A stretch of DNA of 40,142 nt from Macrocybe gigantea. Taxonomy: Eukaryota > Basidiomycota > Agaricomycetes > Agaricales > Callistosporiaceae. The notes under the pieces are model-generated. The model had not been told where the DNA came from, searched no databases, and was given only the letters and a program-made list of their open reading frames with translations. Position numbers and translations under genes: made by a program. Shown piece by piece: positions 9,541 through 20,423 of the stretch. Where the stretch lies: assembly GCA_011319805.1 (NCBI GenBank), contig SJRY01000097.1, positions 1-40,142 on the forward strand, read 5' to 3'. The stretch's first letter is position 1. Each line of letters begins with the position of its first letter.

Positions 9541-11103
9541 CTACAGGCCATCTGTTAGCGTTACTTGTGGCATTCCCGATGCAGCCACCATGAGCTTCTT
9601 AACCCAAGCATCTGATTCGTATCCGGTTTTGATGTCGTCCAACAACTCTTGGTCGACTGAAATGTCGAGCGTCAAACCTATGCAGTTGTCCTCCGTGTCT
9701 GTGCTTTCGAAACATGTGGCGCACGCGGCGAAGGTGTTAGGACCTGTCAGATCCAAAATTGCCATTGGCAGGATGGTGGCTGCGATAGACTCTGCTTGGC
9801 AGTCGGGTGCGTATGCGTATGGGAAGGGAAGCTCCTTCGGCATGATTTCTGTTGATGATTGCACCACCGGTATTTGAGATAACGCGTCTGCAGCCAAGTT
9901 CTCCGATCCTTTGATATAAACAATGTTTGCGTCGAATTGCGACATGAACTCCATCCATCTTGCTTGTCGTCGAGACAGGTCTTTCTGAGTAGAGAACGAT
10001 TCCAGCATGCGGTGGTCAGTGAAGATCATGAACTGTTCTCCAACAAGGTCCATGCGCCACTTCTTTAAGGCACGAATGATGGCTAGCAATTCTTTTTCGT
10101 GCACAGGGTAATTCAGTTCCGCTCCTTTGAAGGGCATCGAGTCGAAAGCGACGGGGCGAGCTTTCTCCCAGGTCGGACCCCAGGACAGAACCGCACCTGA
10201 GCAAAAGTCAGAAGCATCCGTTGTCACAAAGATCTTGTTATTCCCCGGGTTCTGATGGTCGATCGTCGTCAAACATTCAGGTGAGATGGCCAACTTCTTG
10301 ATGCAATCGAATGCCTCCTGATGTTCGGCCGTCCATTCAGGAAACTTTCGTTTGCAAGGTTTCATGGTCAGTTCGTTCAAAATCTGGGTATGTTTTGCGA
10401 GATTGGGGAGGAAGGAGGCGATGAAGCGCACCAACCCCAGGAAGGCACGAACATCCGACGCTGACTTCGGAATTGGCCAATTCAATATTTTTTCAATCTT
10501 GTCGTTGCACGCTTCGATGCCTCGCTGGGAGATGCAGTGGCCCAGGAAGGTGATGGAATAATTGAACAACTTCGTTTTCTTAGGGTTGACATACAACTGT
10601 GCAGTCTTCAGTGCTTCTAAAACTTTCCATACGTTTTCAATATGTTCTTCGATGTTGTTCGCCCAGATGACGATATCATCCAGATACACATGGCAAATGC
10701 GCCCTATCAGATCCTGAAGGGCGCAAGTCACTCGACACTGCTGAATTGCTGGTGCGTTTTGCAACCCCATCGGCATCACAACCCACTCATACAGTCCGAA
10801 GGGCGTGGACACCGCTGTCAAAGGAATATCCGCGGGATGCATCCTGGTTTGAAAAAAACTATTCGTCATGTCGATCGTTCCCCAAATTTTCCCTTTTGCA
10901 CAATCCGCTAGGATATCGTCAATACGTGGTAAGGGGTGGCTATCCGTTACTGTATTAGAGTTCAATTGATGATAATCATTGACCCATCTAGGTAACACTG
11001 TAGGGTCCACTTTCGGGATGATGAAAGAGGGAGAGGCGTGCTGGGATGCAGATGGTCTGATCTTTCCGCTATCCAGATGCTGTTGAATCAATATTTGCCA
11101 CAC
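9541..11103 (-). pseudogene. E4 reverse transcriptase and RNase H
   Basis: An intact 520-codon stretch. The RT domain carries SPSFIIPKVDPTVLPRWV, then YEWVVMPMGLQNAPA and the catalytic YLDD (in HVYLDDIVIW). RNase H follows with TTDASDFCSGAVLS, VHEKELLAIIRALKKW and FTDHRMLESF, and then SRRQARWMEF. The frame is the same as in the gag-protease block upstream; only a TGA at 11116-11118 separates them. It makes the cDNA and removes the RNA template. The intact SRRQARWMEF and WGPTWE segments show which residues are lost at stops in the related E1 copy. Confidence 0.92.
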
Positions 11104-11115
11104 ATTCCTGTACTT

Positions 11116-12681
11116 TCACAGACAACTGTATGATCTTGTTTGTATTGTTCGCTCTGCGTTTTTCAAATTAATCTTAGCGACAGGTGTGGACGGAAGAGCG
11201 TCGACGTGTGGAATGGGTTCAAATACCGCCGCGTATTCAGTTTTCAACTTCGCTTCGACCTTTTCTAGATTCTGTATATGTGCCAGTGCTTCAATACGAT
11301 CTCTCATGGCCAACAAGACGTCATCCATATGGCCTTCAGTGACGTCTTCTTCCTTATCCTTGTTCAAGTGTGCCAGTACCGACTTCAGTTCGTCTATTAC
11401 GATTTTCTTTGCTTCACAGGTCTTTTGCAATTTCTTCCATTCATTTCGATGTTTTTCTTTCGGTGCCAACGGCTTATATCCTGCCGGCTTTGTAGAAACC
11501 CACGGTATAGGGGAGATCTCTTCCAGATTCAATATGTTCACATTAACACGAGTATCGACAACGTAACGAGCGGTGTGATCAATGACAATACGATTCGTAG
11601 ACAGCCAGGGCAGACCGAGAATGAGTGACATAGCGAGATTCGGTGCGATAAAAGCCCACACGGGCGTCGAGGTCCATGATCCTCTTATAGTACAACATTT
11701 CAATTTTATGACTTCCGACAATTCTACCGTTTTCTTTTCTTTACGAATTGCAACATCGACACGCTGTGGCTTTGCAACTTTACGATGACGGAGTTTCAGA
11801 TGGTCGGCGAGTTCGGGATGTATCAACACTAAATGTGCCCCATTGTCAATGAGAGCTTCGACTTCAATATTTTCGGCATCCCCCACAATGTGGCATGACC
11901 AACATATGTGGCGTTCGACCAGAGGAGCACTTACGGAGTCATCATCATCTGCGTCTTCAATGATGTCCAGCAATGCAACACCAACGGGGGCATCTGAGTT
12001 CCCACCCATGGCTTCTTCGATAAAGGTGGCAACGGTCTTTGAAGAGCCACCCTTCAACGACGAAGCGCGGCTTTCGGATGCCTTTGCAGTGACCGGAATG
12101 ACCAGCTCGGGTACGGTCTTCCCCGAACCAATCAAGGTCTTCCGGATCTCTTCCATTACCGACCGATTCAGAGTGCGATAGCTGGACTTCTTAGGGTACA
12201 GATAGGTGCAAGTCTTGGACCAATGGCCGGCCCATGGTCGGCGACATTTGAAACAACCGTCATTCGCCTTCAACCATGAGCGTTCGTCATCCGTGAGCGA
12301 GGGTAGTCTCTCGTCCTCACGCGCAGCGCCACCAGTGAAGGAGTTATTGGAGCGCATTGCTTTCTCTGCAGTGGTCGAGTTGCTGTATGTGCTCGAGCTA
12401 GAGTTAGCGCACCTTGAATTCTGTAACGGAGTCGAAGCAGAACGCTTTTTCAGTTTGGCGTCCAGACGTTCGTCTTCCTTCCAGTGATGATCGTCAAGTA
12501 GTGCGATGGCTTTCAACCATTTGTAAAAGTCGTCATTGGGGATGGTGACAGGGGAGTGATGTGCGGCTTCCTGCAAGTCAACGACCATCAATGTGTCCAA
12601 TGTGCGAATAAGAGCAGCATCGTCCATGTGATTCTTTGTTTTCACTAGCAGGCATTCAGGCAATGGCATATAGTTGCCCAT
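11116..12681 (-). pseudogene. E4 gag C-terminal part and aspartic protease
   Basis: 521 codons in one frame. A zinc knuckle CFKCRRPWAGHWSKTC (about 12205-12252) has CX2CX6HX4C spacing, two residues longer than the usual CX4H. The protease follows at about 11815-11850: EALIDNGAHLVLIHPE has DNG where D-S/T-G is usual. A downstream LGLPWLS segment completes the fold. No -1 shift is needed between gag and pol. The reading frame stops at TGA 11116-11118, where arginine is plausible, and resumes directly as RT. Confidence 0.85.
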
Positions 12682-13317
12682 TGGAAAAAGTGATCGGTTT
12701 CTGCCATTTTCTTGTTGATGAGCTGTTGGTATACTTTAGTTTCCCACTCGGGTTCGATGAAACGTAGCTTGAATTCTGCAAAAAAATCCGTGTAGGTCTG
12801 TTCTTCGTGCGTTTCGGTCCAAGTATCTGCCCAACCGCGATGTTGTGTGTCCTGCAAGCAGGTCTTCATCTTCTGTATCCTCGCCACATCCGTGTCGACC
12901 TTCTTTTCGATAAAATGGTCATTCAAGCGTCTGTGAAACTCCTGCATAACTTCCACTGATATGATGCCCGCCGATAGGGCCAGTGGCTTGGATACAGAGC
13001 TTTGCGTCACCGATGCATATTCGATCTGCGAGGCGGACATCTTTTTCTTTGTAACAGTGGGAATGTCTTCGTCTGATGAGGATAGGAGGAGCTTGAGAGT
13101 TGGCGCGTTATATGCAGGGGTGCTGAGGGACATGGGTAATGCGAAGGGCGATTTGGGGTAATTCAATGAAGGAAGAGGAGGAGGCTCCGTCCGATTCGTC
13201 GCCTTGTAACGGGGTTAAATCTGAACTCCCGAAAGGATCCGAGTTGTGGGAAGAAGCGGGCGAAGATGCTCGTAAGGAAGGCGATGACGTGCCAGAATGA
13301 TTCGACGTATTAGACAA
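12645..13317 (-). pseudogene. E4 gag N-terminal part
   Basis: Ser-rich N-terminal sequence (13108-13317) followed by the gag capsid-like helical region (12645-13166), which includes SDEDIPTVTKKK and FFAEFKLRFIEPEWE. Two compensating single-base shifts (near 13160 and near 12670) move the frame away from and back to that of the downstream gag-protease block. The start codon is not certain. The protein would form the particle that packages element RNA. Confidence 0.75.
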
Positions 13318-13463
13318 TGCCTCTAGACCTTCGTATGCTTTCAGCGTACAACAAGAGATAAAAAGGGCGTTGATTTGTTGGATGTATGCGCCTAGAGAGA
13401 GGGAGGGTCGTGAGCTCGATAAAAAGAGATTTTATGGGACTTGTTTTTGAAGTAGCCGTTCGA

Positions 13464-13477
13464 CACTGTCAAAAAAG
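13464..13477 (-). promoter_or_regulatory. E4 T-tract at the expected primer-binding site
   Basis: Directly after the 5' LTR the minus strand reads CTTTTTTGACAGTG. E1 has CTTTTTTTTGAACAG in the same place. The match between two diverged elements suggests a priming or packaging role, but the sequence is not the TGG-type complement of a tRNA 3' end. Confidence 0.4.
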
Positions 13478-13672
13478 TGGAAACCCCTTCTGGGCGGGGA
13501 AACACTCGAGGGCGAACAGACAGTGAGATCGGGTAATATTCGACGAGAGTGATGAAGGAATACAGAATGCGAGAGAGGGAGAGAAAAAGGAAAATAACCC
13601 TAACCCTGTACATATGCATCCACAAGTCCCTGCTCGGCATCAACAATGGTAAACCCGGCCGGCGGGTTTACA
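13478..13672 (-). repeat. E4 5' LTR (right copy)
   Basis: This 195-bp copy is followed by the target duplication TCCTC (13673-13677). It is 97 percent identical to the left copy by eye count (six differences, all at CpG). Confidence 0.93.
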
Positions 13673-14476
13673 TCCTCCTCCTACCCAAACTAATATTTTT
13701 ACCTTTCCACCACTACTTCCCACCCCGCGCCAACTTTGTTCTGGTCTCTATCATTGGTCCTTGTTCATTGCATTTGGAAGTGTGAGAGGACTAAGGGAAA
13801 CGTTGAGTCCGTCCCTGTCCGAATCGAACATCATAAGGCTGTGCTAGGATAATCCTCAGAGAGTCCCACTGCGCATCTGACCGGGTAGTTTGCTGACCCG
13901 GGGCGTACCAAAGCAAGAGAGACCGGAGGACTCGGACATGTGGACAGTCCCCACCCATCGACCACCTTTCAAACACGCCCTTGAAGTTCATTGTCGGGAA
14001 CATGTGTTGACCCGAAATGAGAAAGGGATTGCTAGACCGCTAGAATCTCTGACAATGAAACCTTCCTTGACTGCCATTTGGAGCATCCCCGTTGTGACGA
14101 GGATTCGAGCCGACCCATCCACAGTTTAACAGGCACCATCTTTTCTCTGAACCCAACCAAAGCAGGAGTCGACGGTCGCGCACCGCCTGCATGGTACTAA
14201 TTGACTACTCTATTACACAAAATCGCCCCGTCTCCAACCTCGCTTCCTTCTGCACAAGAATCCGCTGCAACCCCTTTACCGACGACATATCGGATACACC
14301 CTCATCTGAAAAGACCTTTACCTTCGAAACCGCACAGTCCAGGTCGAGTACGAGTACTGGACCAACTATTATCCCAACCTCTCTCCCTGATGCAACCCTT
14401 CTGTTTTCATCTGGGACGAAGACCCTCCGGAACTTGAATTCTACCCTCGACTTCACCGACGAAGGGAAACTCCTGA
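13673..14476 (+). other. E3 leader, continued after E4
   Basis: This is the rest of the E3 region between its 5' LTR and gag. An open frame at 14191-14604 (TPSSEKTFTFETAQ) and another in the gag frame from 14201 (with two TGA codons before 14477) both overlap the gag start. By analogy with E2, which has extra ORFs before gag, one of these may be an upstream ORF or the true gag N-terminus. I cannot decide which. Confidence 0.45.
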
Positions 14477-15641
14477 ATGACACCCATAATGGAATTCATC
14501 ACCGCTCTCTTCGCCTTTATCACTGTCATCCTTACAACCCTTTTCGCCGCCAACCCTCTTGCCTTAGCCTGGGGCACCCTCCGAAACAACCCCCAACAGG
14601 CTGAACAGGTTCAGAATGCGACACGGACTTTGATCGACTCGATCAAAGAAGAACTGGATTTGGGCAAGAAGCCCAAAAGAACAAAATCGGAACCGCCGGA
14701 TCCATATAAAGGGGATTCCAGCCTGATCAGAAGCTGGCTTCGACGTATGGAAGTCTATTTCAACAAAGAAGAGATCACCAATAAATGGGACATGATCACT
14801 TATGCACTGCAGCGGATCATGGGGGGCAAGGCCGAACGTGCACAGAACTGGGCAGACTCAAAGCTACAAGAGTGGCTAGAGTTCAAGACGGAATTGAACG
14901 GACGCAGGCAGGAGTTCGGAAACCACTCCACCTACGATGATTGGGAACACGGCCGCATCGTTACGCCAGCAATGGCTAATACTCCGGAAGTCAGGACGGA
15001 TCCCCTTGGACACCTCCCACCGTTCAAGGACTGGGAGAACTTCAAGGCAGAGGCCCACGAGTTCTTCATGACAACGGAGACACGGAACGATGTGATAATC
15101 CGGATTAAGGAACTGTCACAACGCCGACAACCGGTCGAGGACTACATTGTTGAATTCCGGAGCTGGGCTCCCTTGACAGAATATAACGACATCGCCCTCA
15201 TCGACATCTTTAAACACGGACTCGACCAGGTGCTCAGATGATGCATTATCGAACTAGGAGGTGTCCGCGAGGAGGACATCGACTGGTGGTATAAACGTGC
15301 GATGGAACTGGACCAGCAATATCGCCAGGCCAAAAGGAATTCAGTGCGAAGGAGTGATTCGCTCCCAAGCAAACACAGAAACCGGCACAGGGAACCACGG
15401 CACCTAAGGAGCAAACTCCGGCACTAGCGACCGGTAATGCTCAAGGAACACCTGACCTGAATGCCATGGACGTTGACTGGATGAGGCATGAAGGACGCTG
15501 CTTCTGGTGCGGACAGAAAGGACACATCGGACGTAACTGCCCGATGAACCCCGGCCGAAATATGTCACACGGAACGTAGAAATGCAGGACGAGACTGCCG
15601 CCACAACCGCTAAGATCGAAGAGCTTAAACAGGGTTTTTAA
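14477..15641 (+). pseudogene. E3 gag
   Basis: Starts MTPIMEFITALFAFITVI, an unusually hydrophobic segment of about 28 residues, followed by a capsid-like retrotransposon gag domain (SLIRSWLRRMEVYF, then RRQPVEDYIVEFRSW). A TGA interrupts at 15239-15241. Two single-base losses (near 15360 and near 15535) shift the frame. The zinc knuckle CFWCGQKGHIGRNC (about 15498-15539) has canonical CX2CX4HX4C spacing. The frame ends TAA at 15639-15641, immediately after the slippery heptamer. The true start may lie upstream. Confidence 0.8.
15632..15638 (+). promoter_or_regulatory. E3 gag-pol -1 frameshift site
   Basis: GGGTTTT reads G GGT TTT in the gag frame, a perfect X XXY YYZ slippery heptamer, followed at once by the gag TAA. 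The pol frame lies exactly at -1 and is open across the site (GFLIELGRSTA). The same heptamer occurs at the same junction in E2 (24064-24070, minus). Confidence 0.7.
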
Positions 15642-18600
15642 TAGAGCTGGGAAGAAGCACTGCTTCGCCAGCTGATTATGTATCATCGAATATGAATATA
15701 AGGGATATTCCCAACCTTAAAGAATATTTCGAATGAGAAGGTGCACGAGAGTTCGGTCTCGTAAGAGGATATACTCTACCCTGGGTGGCTCAACAGATTT
15801 ATTGGCAGGATGAGTCCAAAGCATACTCGATCCTTAAGGCATGGATGGATCAATCGTGACAGAAGGACATCTCATTAGAGAAACTTCATAAGATCAATCA
15901 GATGAACGACCACGATGCACTCCACATGCTGCTCGACCTCAGACAAAAACCACGATTTGTCAGAAGCGGCAATGGAAATCAGATGGATGTACCTTTGATG
16001 ATCACAACTCTGGACACTGGATGGACATACAGCGTAAAGGCTCTGCTTGACATGGGATGTACCAGATCTTGCATAGATCGGAAGTTCGTAAAGGAAAAGG
16101 AGATCAATACAAAAAGATATCCGATTCCTATTCCAGTCCACAATGCAGACGGAACCCGTAACATGGCAGGTGATATATGCGAATACGTAGAATTAAGAGT
16201 CCGGGTCCAAGATCACGTCGAGCGAATGATCTTTTCAGTTACTGAACTCGGAAAGGGTCAGATCTTCATCGGTTACGAATGGGTTAAGCATCACAACCCT
16301 CGAATTGATTGGAAGACAGAGAAAATCACTTTTGATCGATGCCCTGAAGAGTGTCAGTGGATTGTCCGAAAAGGAAACCCCAAAGACAATGATACCTCTA
16401 TTGAGACAAATGAGGTAGACTTCGAACATGGAGAAAAACTCTTGATGATTGACATGAACCAAGAGTTCCATCTAAGGGCTTTCCAGATGATGGCTTCCAA
16501 ACTGGCCAAAGCGACGGCAAAGGCGACAAAGGCTAAAACCTTTGAAGAAATCGTACCGGAAGAATACCACTGTTTCAAGGATTCAGTGTTTGGAAAAGAG
16601 TCGTTCGACGAACTACCACCTCGACGACCTTGGGACCATGCAATCGAACTCATCCCAGGAGCTAAACTCCAGGATTGCAAGGTCTATCCCCTGATGCTAG
16701 ACGAACAGAAACAGTTGGACGCCTTTTTAGACGAAAACCTGAATACTGGATGAATTAGACCATCAAAGTCACCAATGGCCTCGCCTTTCTTCTTCGTAAA
16801 AAAGAAGGATGGATCCCTATGACCTGTACAGGATTATCGGAAGCTGAACGACATGACAATAAAGAACAAATACCCACTCCCCTTGATCCAGGAATTAATC
16901 GACAAACTGAAGGGAGTGAAGTTCTTTACGAAGCTTGACATCCGATGGGGATACAACAACGTCCATATGAAAGAAGGCAACGAATGGAAAGCCACATTTC
17001 GGACAAACCGGGGAATGTTTGAACCCCTGGTTATGTTCTTCGGACTGACGAATTCACCAGCTACCTTCCAAACTATGATGAACACGATCTTTAAAGATGA
17101 AATCGATCAGGGACACGTAGTAATCTACATGGACGACATTCTTATCTTCAATAAAGATCTAAATGAACATAGATGACTCGTCCAATGCGTGTTGGAAAAG
17201 CTAAAGAATAATAAGCTTTACCTGAAACCTGAAAAATGCTCGTTTTATCAATTGGAAGTAGAGTACCTCGGAATGATCATCTCGGAAAACGGCATTAAGA
17301 TGGACCCCGTCAAAGTCGAAGGTGTCAAAGGATGGCCGAAACCCACCTGTAAAAGAGACGTCCAGCAATTCTTAGGCTTTTGCAACTTCTACCGATGCTT
17401 CATCGAGGGATTCGCAAAGATCACGAAACCTTTGACGGAACTGACCGGAAAAGCCAACTGGACATGGGGAAAGGCCCAGGACGATGCATTCGACAGGTTA
17501 AAGAATTGGATCAGCTCAGCACCGATCATTTCAATGCCCCGAGATGATGGAAAATTCCGAATGGAAGTCGATGCCTCGAACTATGCAATCGGAGGCGTCC
17601 TTTCACAGGAACAATCCAATGGTACCTGGAGACCGGTGGCTTTCATGTCAAAGTCATTGAACCCGACAGAATGGAAATACGAGATCTACGACAAAGAGAT
17701 GCTCACGATCATGACCAGACTTGAGGAATGGTGCCAATACCTTTGCAGTGCTAAACAGAAATTCGAGATTTGGACAGACCATAAGAATCTCGAATATTTC
17801 CAGAAACCTCAGAAACTGAATTGCCGGCAAGCTCGCTGGATCTCAGAACTTCAGGATTATGATTTCGTTCTGGAACACAAACCCGGGAAGTCGATGACCA
17901 AAGCAGACAGTCTGTCGAGATGACCAGACCATGAGAAGGGGGAGAACGATAACAAAAACATCATACTCCTAAAGCCAGAGAATTTTCGCCGGATTTTCAT
18001 GGTGAAGATCACGCCGACACCAGAATTCCAGGACATTCTGGACCAGATCAAAAGGGCTTGGAAACAAAGAGAGCCTGAGATCCAGAAACATCTTGATGAA
18101 GGTGAACATGGCTGGGAGGAAAACGACCGAATCGTTACATGGTTGAAACGGTACTACGTTCCCAAAAGCCAAAAGATAAGGGAACAGATCATCGAAACCT
18201 ACCACTCAGATCAGATCTTGGGACACTCAGGACAGACAAAGATGCACAAGTTGATCACGCGCAACTTCTGGTGGCCTAAAATGATGAATGACATCAAGGC
18301 ATATGTCAAAGGATGTGACAAATGCCAACAGACGAAGATCATCAGAGATTGGAAGCATGCCCCACTTCATCCGAATGAGGTACCAAAGGAACCATGGGAA
18401 ATCATATCTGTCGATCTCATCGGACCACTCTCCGAATCTCATGGATTCAACGGCGTAATGGTGACAGTAGACCGGTTCACAAAAGGAGCCAAGTTTATAC
18501 CAGTCAATATGGAAATTACGGCAGAAGGAGTCGCTCGTAATCTACGCGACACCATATTCTCGAGTTACGGACTCCTGAAAAAAGTCATCAGCGATAGAGG

Positions 18601-19759
18601 AGGACAATTTGTCTCCGCGTTCATGACGGACCTCTACACACTTTTGGGAATCAAAGGAGCCCCTTCGACGCCGTACCATCCACAAACTGATGGACAGACG
18701 GAACGAGTTAATCAGGAACTTGAACAATACCTGAAACTCTTCGTAAACTACTGGCAAAATGACTGGGCGGATTGGCTACCAATGGCCGAATTTTCTTATA
18801 ATAACTGAATTCACTCGGCAACTGGATATTCCCTGTTTTATTTAAACCACAGGCGACATCCGTACACCGGAAAAGAACCCCCGAAGCATAATGCTAAGTC
18901 GCAAACTGCTGAGGAGTTCACTGAGATGATGAAGGAAATCTGGACCAAGGCCGAGACCTCCTTGTTGAAAGCCGCTGAGACAATGAAACAGACGTATGAC
19001 CGGAAACAGAAGCCTGCCCGAGAATATCATGAGGGCGACCAGGTCTGGCTGGAAGGAACGAACATTACAACCGACCAGCCGACTGATAAGCTAAACGACA
19101 AATGGTTCGGTCCTTTCAAAGTCAAATGGCGAATCGGAGAATCGGCATACAAACTCGAACTACCAGAACATTGGCGAATTCATCCTGTCCGAAACGAGTC
19201 CAAACTCACCCCGTACATGGCACCGGCATTTCCGTGACAAAAAGCAGTAACGATTCTTAAACAGCCTCCTCCCATCATCGTGGAAGGAGAAAAACAATAC
19301 GAAATAGAGGCTGTGATAAATTCTCGATGGAACCGAGGAAAGTTACAGTACAGAATACACTGGAAGGGATACCCCCTCGAAGACGCCACCTGGGAACCCG
19401 CTGAAAACATTAATGGAGATGCGCCGGACGCAGTCACGAAATTTCATCGCGAGAATCCCGAGGTGCCATCCCTAGAAAGAGGACAACATCAGCTACTGCC
19501 CCAACCCGTGCCGAAGAAGGTGGTACGCACCCGCCTCCATCAGACCCAATCGCCGAAGGTCTTGTTCGACCACATGGCTGATGAAGTCTGGGTCTATCCA
19601 TGCAATCAACAAATGAAAATGCTCCTGAGGAAGAGGACCCTTACCGGCTGGATGTCGGACCCGAGAGAAGTCGAAGATCGCCTGGACGTGGCTTGGCAGG
19701 CATGGCAGCAATGTCAGAACAAGAAAATCATAGGCAAGGATGAGCGCCAAAAGAACTAA
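15632..19759 (+). pseudogene. E3 pol: protease, RT, RNase H, integrase, chromodomain
   Basis: About 1375 codons in a single frame with no indel. Eight in-frame stops interrupt it and all are TGA, for example at 16751-16753, 17174-17176, 17921-17923, 18806-18808 and 19235-19237. Each falls where arginine fits the family ([29 protein letters not shown]). Order: protease (ALLDMGCTRSCID, with DMG instead of DSG), RT with YMDD near 17130, RNase H (EVDASNYAIGGVLS), integrase zinc finger (HSGQTKMHKLI...CDKCQQTK), core (SVDLIGPL, ISDRGGQF, DGQTERVNQE), and a chromodomain (YEIEAVINSRWNRGK...WKGYPLEDATWEP) at about 19295-19440. It ends TAA at 19757-19759, before a purine-rich tract (AAGAAGGGGG) and the 3' LTR. 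Confidence 0.93.
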
Positions 19760-19817
19760 GAGGATGATGAAAAAGAAGAACATGATTGCGAGGATGCAAT
19801 CCTTAAGAAGGGGGTAA
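19760..19817 (+). promoter_or_regulatory. E3 polypurine tract region
   Basis: Between the pol stop and the 3' LTR the plus strand is purine-rich, ending AAGAAGGGGGTAA just before TGTTACG. This is the expected plus-strand priming site. Confidence 0.6.
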
Positions 19818-20235
19818 TGTTACGATTTTAGGACTAATCGTTATCTTGATGATGGGCACATGACTCAAAAGCCATATGACGAACACGTGATACAAACCGT
19901 GATGCGACAAACAGGACACAATGTGATGACTCGAGGAAACCCTATAACAATGATGCATCAGCGCTGATTAGGGCAAAGGGTGATTGCGTAGTACCTGCAG
20001 GACAACACACTGAGCGCAGTCAAATCTTTACTCAGACGGACAAGGGTTAAGGGTTTTACGTAACACAAGGGTAGCATAGTCGTGGTCCATGCCAGGTAGT
20101 CATAACGTATAAATACTGAAATTGTACCTAGTAGAATCCAGCTTCGAGCTGGCTTATAATAGCATTCCTATCCCCGCCTCTTATCTCTAAGGGTTAGTTA
20201 GAGTGACTTGTGCGCAGACTTAGTTTTGCATAGCA
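19818..20235 (+). repeat. E3 3' LTR
   Basis: 418-bp LTR matching 7305-7722. It retains CpG sites lost in the left copy and has lost others, in both directions. The flanking CTGGT (20236-20240) is the decayed partner of CCAGT on the left. Confidence 0.92.
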
Positions 20236-20423
20236 CTGGTCCAGAGGTGCATGCAGATGGTCATAACATAGTGCATATACGCGGCAAGTGTGATGGCGAG
20301 GGGGTCCATGTAGTCGCTGCCATTGAGAATCCTTGCTAGATTCTCATGGTTGTTTGGGCAGTTGGGGGTAGGTGCGCGGCTGTCGTTGCTGCTGTCAATG
20401 CTGATAGGGGCGTTGGTGGTCAT
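20236..20423 (-). pseudogene. E2 polyprotein C-terminal tail, proximal half
   Basis: Runs from just after the chromodomain (NAPISIDSSNDS, NNHENLARILNGSDY, DPLAITLAAYMHYVM) to the E3 insertion point. It is one frame off the chromodomain block, which implies a one-base indel near 20435. It then continues in phase at 7299 on the other side of E3. No known domain. Confidence 0.6.

Larger units (their letters stand above)
7841..13677 (-). mobile_element. E4: innermost Ty3/gypsy chromovirus nested in the E3 leader (LTR to LTR 7846-13672)
   Basis: 195-bp LTRs (7846-8040 and 13478-13672) are flanked by a perfect 5-bp duplication TCCTC (7841-7845 and 13673-13677). The LTRs differ at six positions, and each is a CpG to TpG or CpA transition. 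Coding is on the minus strand: gag, protease, RT, RNase H, integrase, chromodomain, total length 5827 bp. From 12681 to about 9060 the coding keeps one frame, with few stops. A G-rich tract (GGAGGGG on the minus strand) abuts the 3' LTR at 8040. It is the youngest element by position and has the lowest LTR divergence. It resembles E1 in sequence and design. Confidence 0.94.
7300..20240 (+). mobile_element. E3: Ty3/gypsy chromovirus nested in E2 (LTR to LTR 7305-20235)
   Basis: 418-bp LTRs (7305-7722 and 19818-20235) begin TGTTA and end TAGCA. Flanking 5-mers are CCAGT (7300-7304) and CTGGT (20236-20240). They differ by two transitions and both fit an original CCGGT that lost its CpG in opposite ways. 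The LTR copies differ at about 30 sites by eye, all transitions. Coding is on the plus strand: gag 14477-15641, then pol 15632-19759 in the -1 frame. The element is split in its leader by E4 (7846-13672), so its own length is about 7.1 kb. The leader 7725-7735 is complementary to 7627-7637, the predicted RNA start 32 nt after a TATAAATA box, as in self-priming Tf1-type elements. The pol frame is interrupted only by TGA codons. Confidence 0.92.

Noticed and set aside
9443..9877. Plus-strand frames within the E4 RNase H region
   Set aside because: Shadows of the intact minus-strand RT/RNase H frame.
15239..19237. Reassignment of TGA to arginine, or RNA editing restoring CGA
   Set aside because: TGA is used as a stop at the zinc-finger gene end (31954-31956). 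The TGA excess is confined to retroelements whose LTRs also show CpG transitions, so deamination explains it more simply.
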